A stretch of 64,000 nt of DNA. It comes from JAEYOM01 sp036260935 (GTDB lineage Bacteria; Bacillota; Clostridia; Acetivibrionales; DTU013). Within the stretch, counting starts at the first letter, position 1, and each line of letters starts with the position of its first letter. The stretch covers positions 1 through 64,000 of the forward strand of contig DATALQ010000013.1 in assembly GCA_036260935.1 (NCBI GenBank). The letters run 5' to 3'. The translations under genes and the position numbers were made by a program. Under the pieces are notes generated by a model. The model saw nothing but the letters and a program-made list of their open reading frames with translations. It made no database searches and was not told where the DNA came from. Positions 1 to 8,650 of this stretch are shown in pieces.

Positions 1-1823
1 ATACTAATGGCACTTGCCGCGTCTAGTAAGAACATACAATTTTCTTTGTTGGGTACAGAGTTTTGAATAGTAAGCAACAGTGATTTAACCACTTCGCCCG
101 AAATTGTATCAAAAGCACCTGATCCTAGCCAAACAGATAGCTTTATACTCTGATTTTTAAGAATTTTTTGACGAAACTTTTTATAACTTGATAGAAATAA
201 CCAATTTTGCGGCAATACGCAGGTAATAACTGAACTAATATTAGAAAAATCTAAACACCTTCTTAAAAACGATGTTGATAAATCGTATCTTGATTCAGGT
301 TCATATTTAGAACAAAATGCTAACAGTTTACTGTTTTGCTTAGCCATTGTCAAGTAAGGTACGTTAGTTATTACCCAATTATACTTATTACTCAACAGTT
401 GAAAGGCCTTTTCCATTCCCTGGGCAACTATTTCAAGCCCATCACCTTCATTTTTCTTTTTATCAAGTTTTGATTGTAAAACCCTACTAACCCTAAACCA
501 CTCGTTAGCAAAAATACTATTTTCCTCAAACGAATTTCTAGGATTTAATAAGCTTCCTAAGACAGGTGCATCTTGAAATAGGTTATATAGACTATCTAAA
601 TGAACTTTCAAATCAGAATCGCCTTCAGCTAATGCTAACCACTCTTCCTTCTTTACATTAACTGATTGGCCACACCAGGCAATCTGTAGTTCGGGTAAAC
701 TTCTAAACCCACCAGCACTAGGATATCTCCATGCAGTTAAAGCAACAGCAAAAGCAGCTAATTCAACACAGCGCTGGTCAATTTCCAGCCCATGTATATT
801 GTCTCTAAGTACTGCATCACAAGCTTTCTTTGTTGACAACCCCTCTAATTCCATTCTCATTGGGACCATCATTAAAAAAGCAGAAACTAAAAAATGCCCT
901 GAACCGCAGCTAGGATCTAAAACCTTTAATTCTAAGAGTTTATTTGGCCAGCCATCAAAAGTACCTCCTGCTGGTGTCCAATGTCCATCTTCATCTTTAA
1001 GAAATCTCAAGTACTCTAATGGTACTCCTGGCAGGCTTGCTTTTTTTCTCAATTCATCCTCAGTAGCTGCGTTTTTGAAGTCAGCTTCAGTCAACCTTTT
1101 CTTAGCCCACCATGCACCTAAAGAATTATCGAGCAAAAAGCTAACCATATACGGCTCAGTAAAAAGTTGAGTTACTGCAGGAAGTTCTCTTGCACCTATC
1201 TTTACTTCAGATTCGTTTACTGCTTTCTTCTTTTTTGTCTGCCAGAATTGATATACCCACCCTAGACTATCGGAAGCAGCAAAAACTTCACTTTCCAGGG
1301 TAGATAATAAAGTCTCAAGTTCTTTCTGCTTCTCTGGCGAAAAGTGCAACTCAAAGACCGGAGACTCTGGCCGGAATATTTGCGGGAGCATTTTTGCAGC
1401 TAATCTTGAAGCAAGTTCCCATCCGTTATTACAGCCCGTTTCTGGTGCCATCTCTTCACACTCTTCCAATGTAACAGATACAGCATTATCAATATCATTA
1501 TCCTCATAAAACATCAACAACTGGTTCTCAGCAAGAAACCTAGCGAATAACATACGGTGCCAGTGTTCGTATGCTACCTCCTCTACAAGTTTCTCAATTT
1601 CCTGCGTTTCAGTCCTTGGATCACGAACATCACCCAACTGACGCCCGTGAGCTCGCAGCTTTCTACGAAGCTCACGTTGTTCCTCTGTAAGGTAAGCATA
1701 TGGAACAGACTGCTCTACTCCCAGTTGCTCTATTGCACTTCTCGAAGCCTCTTCTGCTACCTCTCTGGCTCTTGTTACAGTATTCTCCAGCTTATTTCGT
1801 AAAAATTTATCTAGAGCATGCAT
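1..1823 (-). CDS. pglX: BREX adenine-specific DNA methyltransferase PglX/BrxX (C-terminal part missing at window edge)
   Basis: Probable N6-adenine methyltransferase of a BREX phage-defence system, which marks host DNA. I read this frame by hand on the minus strand; it starts MHALDKFLRNKLENTV at an ATG with an AAGGAGA site at 1830-1836 and stays open for 607 codons to the left edge. SAM-binding motif I reads DPSCGSGHF (about 888-917). The catalytic motif reads TNVPYL (354-371), so the usual NPPY is NVPY here. The gene follows brxC by 18 bases and is fourth in the operon. The downstream partners expected in type 1 BREX (pglZ, brxL) would lie outside the window. Family call is firm; the exact subtype is not. 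Confidence 0.88.
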   Translation of the reverse strand, partial: MHALDKFLRNKLENTVTRAREVAEEASRSAIEQLGVEQSVPYAYLTEEQRELRRKLRAHGRQLGDVRDPRTETQEIEKLVEEVAYEHWHRMLFARFLAENQLLMFYEDNDIDNAVSVTLEECEEMAPETGCNNGWELASRLAAKMLPQIFRPESPVFELHFSPEKQKELETLLSTLESEVFAASDSLGWVYQFWQTKKKKAVNESEVKIGARELPAVTQLFTEPYMVSFLLDNSLGAWWAKKRLTEADFKNAATEDELRKKASLPGVPLEYLRFLKDEDGHWTPAGGTFDGWPNKLLELKVLDPSCGSGHFLVSAFLMMVPMRMELEGLSTKKACDAVLRDNIHGLEIDQRCVELAAFAVALTAWRYPSAGGFRSLPELQIAWCGQSVNVKKEEWLALAEGDSDLKVHLDSLYNLFQDAPVLGSLLNPRNSFEENSIFANEWFRVSRVLQSKLDKKKNEGDGLEIVAQGMEKAFQLLSNKYNWVITNVPYLTMAKQNSKLLAFCSKYEPESRYDLSTSFLRRCLDFSNISSVITCVLPQNWLFLSSYKKFRQKILKNQSIKLSVWLGSGAFDTISGEVVKSLLLTIQNSVPNKENCMFLLDAASAIS

Positions 1824-1841
1824 AACAATTCTCCTTATAAA

Positions 1842-4800
1842 TCATCTAATTACAATAGGACCATTATCGAGAGAAGCTTTGAGTTGCTTCCCAACCTCAT
1901 CTAGCCATGCATCTATATCTTCCGCTTTTTTAAATGTCCTTTTAGGAATATCTATTGTCTGAATTTTCGGTTCTACCTCTTTGTTTGCCAATTCTTGAAC
2001 TTTTTCAAACTTGGCTTTCAGTGCATCTCTTCTATCATTCCATGAACTTAGTGGATACTTCTTCAAGGCTGCAAGAAGTTCTGAGTATGTGCCCATTACG
2101 ATTATTTCTATATCCACAATCCCACATATTTTGATTATTTCAGCCTGTTTTTCTTCTGATAGCTTATCCCATGCTGCGTCTGCCTTCAGGTTATTACTAA
2201 AAGCATTAAAAGCAGCTCTATAATCATTACATTTCTGGTTTAGTAACTTGCGGAGCTCACCTTCCAGTGATTTCAACAGAGGTGCCACCATATCCGGCTC
2301 ATGCAACAGGAGACGTTCTTCTTCGATCGTGTTTATCTGCGCCCGCGTATCCTGGATTGATGCTGAATTGTCTGCTTCGTTTAATAAAGCGGTAAGGCTA
2401 TTCCATGCTGGCATACTTGCATCTATTTTATCTTTTAAGTCAGTCCACTGATCAATATTTTTCGACAGTTCTTCATTCCGTTTAAATATAAAGAGAAGTT
2501 GCTCATTACCAGCCTTCATACTAATTTCATTCAGTGCAGCTGTATCTGGTTTAGTTGGTTTTGGTGCTTGTCCACCTGCACCCGATGCCAACTCAGTCAT
2601 TTTATCGATGAATTCCGATACCTTTTGTGACTCTTTACCCTGTTCTGCCTTTACACCAACTTTTTGAAACAGCTTTCTTATTTGTATGCGCTGCAAGACA
2701 GTCACAGTGACAGACTCAAGTTTGAAAGTTACTTTCCCAATCTGCTTTCTTTCTAATTCCTTGGGTTCTACGTTCTTACCCTGCTCATCATTACAACGCA
2801 GCTGTCCAGACACAAGCAATACTTGAATTGCCCCATCTACAGCATCGCCAGACCATCCAAAAGGTGATCCTTCAAAATTCCTCCGAATATCTGCGCCCTT
2901 TTTACCCCCTCCAATATGGGACAAGATTGATTTACATACTGAATTTTCAATAGGTTCAGCGTTAAATCCGACTGATTTTAAAGCGTCTGGAGAACCATCC
3001 TTTGCTTTTTCATATACTTTTGCCCAACCAGTATTATCCGCCATATCAAAATTAGGGTATAGCCTCTGTAACGAATTCTTTGCACTGGTTAATATTGATT
3101 CTTTAAGTGCCGACTCTATTATCTCATTACCACCCGCTTGAAACACCTTTGCTCCTGAGAACGCTTCAGCAAGAAGCTCATTAATCCTGCCTTCTGCCGT
3201 ATCTCGGATAGTCGCCATGGAAGCCATAGCCTCTTTCCCTTCAGGCGTAGTTGCAATACCTTTTTTCTCTAAAGTAGCAAAAGCAGCCTTGTAGTCTATA
3301 AGATAATGACGAATATCATCAGCTGAGCGTTTTGGTATAAAAACAAAGATTGTAGGTGACTGATTTCCTGCCTGTTTTGCATCGACTCTTACGGATTCTT
3401 CTTCTATATTCCATCCATTTCTTACCCATATATAAATACGCTCTGCAGAGTCCGCTGGTAACACTGCATCAAAAATCGGATATACCTCACGACTGACCTT
3501 GGATTGTCCTTGAGATAGTGAAATCTTGCCCACTACGTCACCAAACTTTTTCTTAATTCTATCTTCACGCTCTGCAATTAGCCTATGAACTTCATGTTGT
3601 AGAACATTCTTTTGGCTTGCGAATTCGTCTAGCCATGCCATATTCTCTTCTGTCTGAATTCTATATTCATCTTTTACTTTCATTAAAAGCTCGCAACTGT
3701 CTAAGAGAGCAGGTAGCTTACTACGCAGCGTAGAGCTACCTGCAGATAGGTTATCTACCATCAAATCTGCTAGGACATCAGCAGTAGCTTTAATTCCAAT
3801 TTCTTGATTGCTTCCAGCAAGTTTATTTATGAGGAAAATGAGCCCACATGCTCGAGCCATTAACTTTTCATCATTTCCCTGGGCAATCCAACTCATTGTT
3901 TTTTCATGTACCTTACGGGGTAATACCCGTGCATGTAAAAGTTTATCAGCAAGATCAAAATAAAGGTAATCTGCTGGTATAACGCTACCCAATTCTTCGT
4001 TTAGATTTGTCTGTGCAGCTTTATGAACCATACTAAGTTGATTTCGTAGTTGACTGTCCGTTCCAGTCTGGTCAAGCACTCTTAAAGTGTACTCCCAGAA
4101 TCTTCTCCGAACCGGAAGAATGGGATAATCCTGTGTAAAATACTGCGAATCTTTATTGTTATGCGCAATTGGTGTTGCTGCTAAATGCCTGGATATTTCT
4201 CCAATATTCTTATCTAACACTTTTCGGATATTATCAAGTGAACCAGGTTTTTTGGCCAGGATTACCTTTCGTATAACTGCATCCACGTCCGCATCTGATA
4301 ATTCAATTCTTACTGTGAATCTTCCCTCCAGCTTTTTCAAAAATGCTGTACCTGTTACTGCCGTTTGCCCGGTACCAATGAATAGCAGTTTACTACCAAT
4401 CTGTTTGCAACATGCTTCTACAGCTTCCTGTACATCCATTGCACGTTTGCTATCTTCCCCTATATATTGTTCAATTTCATCAAGTACCACTAATGTTAAG
4501 GGTAACTGTCCATTTTTAGCTAACGCATCATGTATTGCTTTGATCATCTGGTCGTTGCTAACATCTGCTACATTCGGGTACATATTGTTCAGTGTTTCAA
4601 CGCAAGAAGACGGAGTAGGGAATACCTGGGGTTTTACTTCAGATAAAGCCTGATGAAGCCCCTCGGCTACATAAAGGTTATCTATTTCTTCATTCCATTC
4701 ATACCCTTTGGAATCAACAAGACTTTTTACTTCATCGAAAATGCCTTCTGACTTTAGCCACATAACGAAGCGAGCAATGGAGTAATTTTCCGGTAAGTCT

Positions 4801-5261
4801 ACAGATTTGAATATAATTCGGAGCAAAGGAAGACGCACACTTCCACCTGCACCTGAACCAAGCGTACCAGAAGCAGCATGAAGACCCCCTAATCGTTTTC
4901 CTTGTGAGCTTAATTCAATTAGAAGTGTTTTCACACTATCCGGCAAATTCGCCAGACCTCTTGCTGTAGCACCGTTAGGAAATTTCACATCTTGCCAAAA
5001 CGCACTTAGCATTTTCACTAAATGTGATTTGCCGGAGCCAAAGAAACCACTAACCCAAACAGCCGGTTGCTGTTCCTGTCGCAGATTACGAAGGTATGTA
5101 TCTAATATATGTTCCATACCTTTTTCATATTGTCCATCACATACAAACGTCTCAATCTCGTACTGAAGCACATCCAATTTCTTATCATTTACACTTGCAA
5201 CACCTTCATTGACAATCTTTCTTTCAGCAGGGTTAACCGTATAAATTTCTCTATTTAACAT
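1842..5261 (-). CDS. brxC: BREX system P-loop ATPase BrxC/PglY
   Basis: Large AAA-like ATPase of the BREX defence complex, 1139 residues, matching the usual size of about 1200. The Walker A motif GFFGSGKS lies at residues 72-79 and a Walker B-like stretch, TLVVLDEIEQY, at about 255-266. The remainder is a long helical region with coiled-coil character, typical of the family. The ATG start follows a GGAGGTG site. It lies 15 bases after brxB and 18 before pglX, so it is clearly co-transcribed. The biochemical role of BrxC is not settled; it is required for BREX activity in characterised systems. Confidence 0.93.
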   Translation of the reverse strand: MLNREIYTVNPAERKIVNEGVASVNDKKLDVLQYEIETFVCDGQYEKGMEHILDTYLRNLRQEQQPAVWVSGFFGSGKSHLVKMLSAFWQDVKFPNGATARGLANLPDSVKTLLIELSSQGKRLGGLHAASGTLGSGAGGSVRLPLLRIIFKSVDLPENYSIARFVMWLKSEGIFDEVKSLVDSKGYEWNEEIDNLYVAEGLHQALSEVKPQVFPTPSSCVETLNNMYPNVADVSNDQMIKAIHDALAKNGQLPLTLVVLDEIEQYIGEDSKRAMDVQEAVEACCKQIGSKLLFIGTGQTAVTGTAFLKKLEGRFTVRIELSDADVDAVIRKVILAKKPGSLDNIRKVLDKNIGEISRHLAATPIAHNNKDSQYFTQDYPILPVRRRFWEYTLRVLDQTGTDSQLRNQLSMVHKAAQTNLNEELGSVIPADYLYFDLADKLLHARVLPRKVHEKTMSWIAQGNDEKLMARACGLIFLINKLAGSNQEIGIKATADVLADLMVDNLSAGSSTLRSKLPALLDSCELLMKVKDEYRIQTEENMAWLDEFASQKNVLQHEVHRLIAEREDRIKKKFGDVVGKISLSQGQSKVSREVYPIFDAVLPADSAERIYIWVRNGWNIEEESVRVDAKQAGNQSPTIFVFIPKRSADDIRHYLIDYKAAFATLEKKGIATTPEGKEAMASMATIRDTAEGRINELLAEAFSGAKVFQAGGNEIIESALKESILTSAKNSLQRLYPNFDMADNTGWAKVYEKAKDGSPDALKSVGFNAEPIENSVCKSILSHIGGGKKGADIRRNFEGSPFGWSGDAVDGAIQVLLVSGQLRCNDEQGKNVEPKELERKQIGKVTFKLESVTVTVLQRIQIRKLFQKVGVKAEQGKESQKVSEFIDKMTELASGAGGQAPKPTKPDTAALNEISMKAGNEQLLFIFKRNEELSKNIDQWTDLKDKIDASMPAWNSLTALLNEADNSASIQDTRAQINTIEEERLLLHEPDMVAPLLKSLEGELRKLLNQKCNDYRAAFNAFSNNLKADAAWDKLSEEKQAEIIKICGIVDIEIIVMGTYSELLAALKKYPLSSWNDRRDALKAKFEKVQELANKEVEPKIQTIDIPKRTFKKAEDIDAWLDEVGKQLKASLDNGPIVIR

Positions 5262-5276
5262 ATAGCACCTCCGCCA

Positions 5277-5825
5277 TTATATTTCTCTGTCACAGGTTAT
5301 AGGTAATGCATGATAGTTCCAACCATCATATCCATCTAATAGTCGATAATTATTATTTTCGTAGCTACCTGGAAAGAAAACCAACAGGCGCCCCTTGACT
5401 TTCGGAGCAAGTCGGTCGACTAACTCCCTTACCTTTATAAAGCCAAAAACTGACCCAACACCAGACAATGCCACGACATCATCACTGCCTGCATTTTGTT
5501 GTGTAATCAGATCACAAAACTTATTTTCGACGTAATCACCATATCTCTGAATAATGCTTCCCATTAGCTGTGGCTTTTGGTAATAACTATTGGCATATTT
5601 CAACTCGCCCATCCATTCAGCAAATATGTTCGTAAGATCAAAATGGATCCATCCATGGCCCTGATTTTTAGTTGCTATCTCAAATTCTCCAATTCTTGCA
5701 CGAAGCCTCCGTTCCTCTGCCTCAGGATACACTCCAAATATAACTCTTTGGGCAGCAGCAATTTCTCTCCATGGAACAGCAATGCGATTTTCATAATTCT
5801 TCAAAAGTGTCTCAATTTTATTCAC
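5277..5825 (-). CDS. brxB: BREX protein BrxB (DUF1788)
   Basis: Small BREX component of the DUF1788 family, about 182 residues. Recognised from the middle of the protein (HFDLTNIFAEWM, then DDVVALSGVGSVFGF) and the end, which reads LLVFFPGSYENNNYRLLDGY. I place the start at GTG 5825, where the codon overlaps the end of brxA (GTGAATAA), behind an AGGAGG about 12 bases away. An ATG at 5849 in the same frame would contain that ribosome site within the coding sequence and is less likely. Its molecular function is unknown, but it is part of the BREX core. Confidence 0.88.
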   Translation of the reverse strand: MNKIETLLKNYENRIAVPWREIAAAQRVIFGVYPEAEERRLRARIGEFEIATKNQGHGWIHFDLTNIFAEWMGELKYANSYYQKPQLMGSIIQRYGDYVENKFCDLITQQNAGSDDVVALSGVGSVFGFIKVRELVDRLAPKVKGRLLVFFPGSYENNNYRLLDGYDGWNYHALPITCDREI

Positions 5826-6603
5826 GCAGCCATTCCACCTCCTCTGCACTTATTAGATTAGGAAACAGGATTTCCATTACATTCCCAATCCGCTTGAATA
5901 CTATCCAACCTCGCTGCGAGGCTATTTCAGCTAACTCTATCGCTTTTTCGCGAGAGCAATCCATCATCTTCATAAAAACTGTTTCAAACAATTCGGGACC
6001 TCTATTCCCACATAAATATCCTAAGTAGAGAGCGTACGCAATGGCAGCCGGTTTCGCTTTTGCCCGAGCTCTAGTTTTTTTTGCCCTTCCTGTTAAGTGA
6101 CCACTCTTAGTCCAGGTTGAATTTATGTTCTGCGCAACTGATTTCAACGTTGCTATGCTAAATCTTCCTGGTTCAAGGGCATCGATAAATGATTCCATTG
6201 TTTCTCTGTGCAAAACAGCTGTTTCAGGGGTGTCTAGAATAAGTTTGTGTGAACTTTTTAAAAGAGAATCTCTAGTACACGCACAAAGTAAAGCAAGAAG
6301 CGCTCTTGAATCAGGTTCCCTTTTCCAGAAATAAAGTAAATTCCTGAATAGCGGTAACTGAGGATCTAGCGAATAAAGCTCAATCAAGTGTCTCGCTGTT
6401 AAGGTTTTTGACTTAGTTGACCGCTTACTTAAGCAATTTTCTTCAATAATTACATTTGATATCTGTTTCTCATCAATTGGATCAGGAACAGCTAAAAGCA
6501 ATCGTTCAAGTTCCTCAAACATATTCGTTCTTGCTATATGTACACTATTTCTTTGAAAAGTGAATCCGAACTTTTCTAATGTATGTTTGTTCAACTTATT
6601 CAC
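5818..6603 (-). CDS. brxA: BREX protein BrxA (DUF1819)
   Basis: First gene of the BREX operon, 261 residues, DUF1819 family. Characteristic stretches are LTARHLIELYSLDPQLPLFRNLLYF (given in part) and a C-terminal winged-helix-like segment ending EEVEWLRE. BrxA proteins of other systems are small helical DNA-binding proteins. The start is a GTG (6603) behind a weak GAAAAGAG site. Its stop overlaps the start of brxB by eight bases, which indicates translational coupling. A good sigma-A promoter lies about 60 bases upstream (6660-6688). Confidence 0.87.
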   Translation of the reverse strand: MNKLNKHTLEKFGFTFQRNSVHIARTNMFEELERLLLAVPDPIDEKQISNVIIEENCLSKRSTKSKTLTARHLIELYSLDPQLPLFRNLLYFWKREPDSRALLALLCACTRDSLLKSSHKLILDTPETAVLHRETMESFIDALEPGRFSIATLKSVAQNINSTWTKSGHLTGRAKKTRARAKAKPAAIAYALYLGYLCGNRGPELFETVFMKMMDCSREKAIELAEIASQRGWIVFKRIGNVMEILFPNLISAEEVEWLRE

Positions 6604-6659
6604 GCTCTTTTCTGCAAATTAAGAATAGCCCGAAAAATGCAAATTCAGTTTCTTACTTT

Positions 6660-6688
6660 ATTATAATAATTTTATGCAGGTCTTTCAA
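6660..6688 (-). promoter_or_regulatory. Sigma-A promoter of the BREX operon
   Basis: On the minus strand, TTGAAA (6683-6688) and TATAAT (6660-6665) are separated by exactly 17 bases, close to consensus. The start of brxA is about 57 bases downstream. I see no obvious operator. BREX here is therefore probably transcribed constitutively by the housekeeping polymerase. Confidence 0.75.
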
Positions 6689-6879
6689 AGGCAAGGTAAT
6701 TATTTTCCTTTTTAACCGCCTAGTATTAGTCATTACCTTATCTCAGGTAAAAAGCTAACGTTTATAACTTCTACAAAAGGTTACAATATCCTCCATTATT
6801 CTCATCACAAAATAACTTTTAACGTAGGTAGCCGAGAATTCCCCCCAATAACAAGTGTCTGTTTTAGTAATTTCCTCGT
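6689..6879. other. Intergenic region upstream of BREX, no gene seen
   Basis: AT-rich sequence between the BREX promoter and the degenerate tRNA-Thr copy. No open frame with a credible start, no tRNA and no clear hairpin. I see no integrase gene or fragment here. Confidence 0.5.
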
Positions 6880-6880
6880 C

Positions 6881-6952
6881 GGAAGTCTTTTTTCATTTTT
6901 GAGCCCTCAATCAGAGTCGAACTATGACCTCATCCGTACCCATGGATACTCT
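6881..6952 (-). pseudogene. Degenerate 3' half of tRNA-Thr with part of its terminator (possible attachment-site remnant)
   Basis: From the terminator arm (GGAAGTCTTTTTTCATTTT) through the acceptor and T arm to the anticodon arm, this matches the intact tRNA-Thr region at 7160-7233 with a few substitutions and single-base indels. The 5' half of the tRNA (D arm and 5' acceptor strand) is missing, the encoded CCA is changed and the first arm of the terminator is absent. A 3'-half duplication beside an accessory operon is the usual result of integration into a tRNA gene. It could also be a failed tandem duplication. Confidence 0.75.
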
Positions 6953-7132
6953 GAGGTGTAAAAAGCTGCGCATTACTGCGTCAAACTGCATGCCTCCGGT
7001 GCTCACATATCGCATATGCTCCGCTCCTCGGCATTTGTTTTCCTTGTACTGCTTGCTTTTCCACCACATGCTCTACCGGCAGAGCGCTTCGATCATAGGG
7101 ATGTGATGATGAGTCAGCCTCGGAGTAAGATT
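6953..7132. other. Spacer between intact and degenerate tRNA-Thr copies
   Basis: About 180 bases with no credible gene. One short inverted repeat is present (GCTCTACCGGCAGAGC, near 7068-7084), which resembles a decayed tRNA D arm but cannot be folded into a tRNA with its neighbours. Confidence 0.4.
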
Positions 7133-7181
7133 TCCAAAATGAAAAAAGACTTCCTTGTTGGAAGTCTTTTTTCATTTTGGA
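7133..7181 (-). terminator. Terminator of the tRNA-Gly/tRNA-Thr unit
   Basis: A perfect 22-base inverted repeat (7133-7154 with 7160-7181) around the loop TTGTT. On the minus strand the stem carries GACTTCC followed by GAAAA-rich sequence and a run of T. The stem reaches back into the tRNA-Thr 3' end, including the encoded CCA and the discriminator base. Confidence 0.8.
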
Positions 7182-7253
7182 GCCCTCAATCAGAGTCGAA
7201 CTGATGACCTCATCCTTACCATGGATGCGCTCTGCCAACTGAGCTATGAGGGC
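7178..7253 (-). tRNA. tRNA-Thr (anticodon GGT)
   Basis: Cloverleaf read by hand: acceptor GCCCTCA pairs with TGAGGGC; D arm GCTC/GAGC; anticodon stem CATCC/GGATG with loop ATGGTAA, so the anticodon is GGT (threonine, ACC and ACU codons); T arm ATCAG/CTGAT around TTCGACT. CCA is encoded (7178-7180). It lies about 96 bases downstream of tRNA-Gly, probably in the same transcript. Confidence 0.95.
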
Positions 7254-7349
7254 ATTTTGTTTTGCAGGCTGGTGGCTAAAATAATAATCAGCCGACAGTT
7301 ACTACTGCTGTTGGCCTGCAGCAGCCTGAGTTTAAGCCGCTGAAGGCTT

Positions 7350-7423
7350 TGGAGCGGGTGAAGGGAATCGAACCCTCACAATCAGCTTGGGAAGCTGATG
7401 TTCTACCACTGAACTACACCCGC
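7350..7423 (-). tRNA. tRNA-Gly (anticodon CCC)
   Basis: Acceptor GCGGGTG pairs with CACCCGC; D arm GTTC/GAAC; anticodon stem TCAGC/GCTGA with loop TTCCCAA, giving anticodon CCC (glycine, GGG); T arm contains GGTTCGATTCC. CCA is encoded (7350-7352). It is the promoter-proximal member of the two-tRNA unit. Confidence 0.93.
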
Positions 7424-7553
7424 AAGTTATTTAGTTCAACGGGCAAGTCGTATTATAACACACTCCAATCCGATTTGTCCAGTACATAATATTTGCACTT
7501 TTAAGCATTTTTTATCCTGTCATTTTATGTATATAAGCTCTTCGGAGTATGTA

Positions 7554-8198
7554 TCAGATCCTGCCTTCTTCGAGGTATTTCTCGAGCTTTCTCTTCACCC
7601 GCTGCAGTGCGTTGTCTATCGATTTGACGTGCCTGCGGAGTTCGACCGAGATTTCCTGGTATGTACGTCCCTGCAGGTAAAGCGAAAGGACCTGCCATTC
7701 CAGATTGCTGAGGATCTCACCCATCTTTACTTCGATCCCCGCAAATTCTTCCCGGTTGATCATCATTTCCTCGGGGTCGCTTACGCTCTCTTCGCTGATG
7801 ACGTCGAGCAGCGTGCGGTCGGATTCTTCGTCGAATATCGGCTTGTTGAGGGATACGTAGGAGTTCAGGGGAATATGTTTCTGCCTGGTGGCTGTCTTGA
7901 TCGCCGTTATGATCTGCCTCGTGATGCACAACTCCGCAAAGGCCCTGAAGGACGAAAGCTTGTCCCCTCTGAAATCGCGAATTGCTTTATAAAGGCCGAT
8001 CATACCTTCCTGTATGATATCCTCTCTGTCGGCTCCAATAAGAAAGTAAGTCCTGGCCTTTGCCCGAACAAAACTTTTATATTTGTTGATCAGAAATTCG
8101 AGGGCCTGGTCATCACCGGTTTTCGCTTCCCTGATGATTTCCTCGTCACTTGCCGGATTGATACTTATGTGTGCCTCGGCTTGAGCATTCGGCTTCAA
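7554..8198 (-). CDS. sigH: RNA polymerase sporulation sigma factor SigH
   Basis: Sigma-70-family factor that directs early sporulation and transition-state genes, about 214 residues, the usual length for SigH. Region 2 is recognisable as EDIIQEGMIGLYKAIRDF, and region 4 has the helix-turn-helix ending RTYQEISVELRRHVKSIDNAL. I choose the TTG at 8198 because TTGGGGGGC lies directly upstream with good spacing; the frame continues upstream to an ATG with no ribosome site. It keeps its usual neighbour order with rlmB and mrnC, but the yacP/rae1 gene normally between rlmB and sigH in Bacillus is missing. Confidence 0.94.
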   Translation of the reverse strand: MKPNAQAEAHISINPASDEEIIREAKTGDDQALEFLINKYKSFVRAKARTYFLIGADREDIIQEGMIGLYKAIRDFRGDKLSSFRAFAELCITRQIITAIKTATRQKHIPLNSYVSLNKPIFDEESDRTLLDVISEESVSDPEEMMINREEFAGIEVKMGEILSNLEWQVLSLYLQGRTYQEISVELRRHVKSIDNALQRVKRKLEKYLEEGRI

Positions 8199-8650
8199 AT
8201 TTTTGCCCCCCAATATGTACTGTAAATTAAATGCAAAAAGGCAGGTCAACTGGAAAATTACCTGACCTAATTATATGAAATGCGCATTTTTATGTCAAGC
8301 TGTAACTTGCTCCAGCGCAGTCCTTCAAGGCTCTCCGACAACTCTGGGCACATACGTAACCCGATCTTCCCCGAATGAAATGTCTTGGGAAATAATTCCA
8401 TCTTCTGCCCAGTCTTTTTGAGTTTCCCGCAAACCGTTCCGCCTGATATCTCTTCGGTGTCGCCAGCAACCCTTTTCCGATAGAAGCGTTTTCAGGCTGT
8501 GACCCCTGCCCTGTGCGTATTTCCCGGCTCACGTACAAATTACTCTATAATATTATCGGCAATTTCATTTTCTTTTGTATATCGAATTTCATTATTGACA
8601 TAAATATTCTTTAATTCATAACAACTCTTTTGATCAACGGCATATACGAA
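8199..8650. other. Intergenic region between rlmB and sigH
   Basis: About 450 bases with no intact gene. The middle third holds a possible gene remnant (8326-8445, listed separately). The part at 8540-8650 is AT-rich and featureless. This is where a yacP/rae1-like gene would sit in Bacillus. Confidence 0.5.
8326..8445 (-). pseudogene. Possible remnant of a small unknown gene
   Basis: On the minus strand one frame reads RETQKDWAEDGIISQDISFG, then VTYVPRVVGEP and a stop. This has protein-like composition but no start codon of its own. An overlapping 82-codon frame (8290-8538) supplies a protein-like N-terminal part (ASIGKGLLATP), so a single frameshift near 8450 would join them. I do not recognise the family. 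It may equally be chance. Confidence 0.3.
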
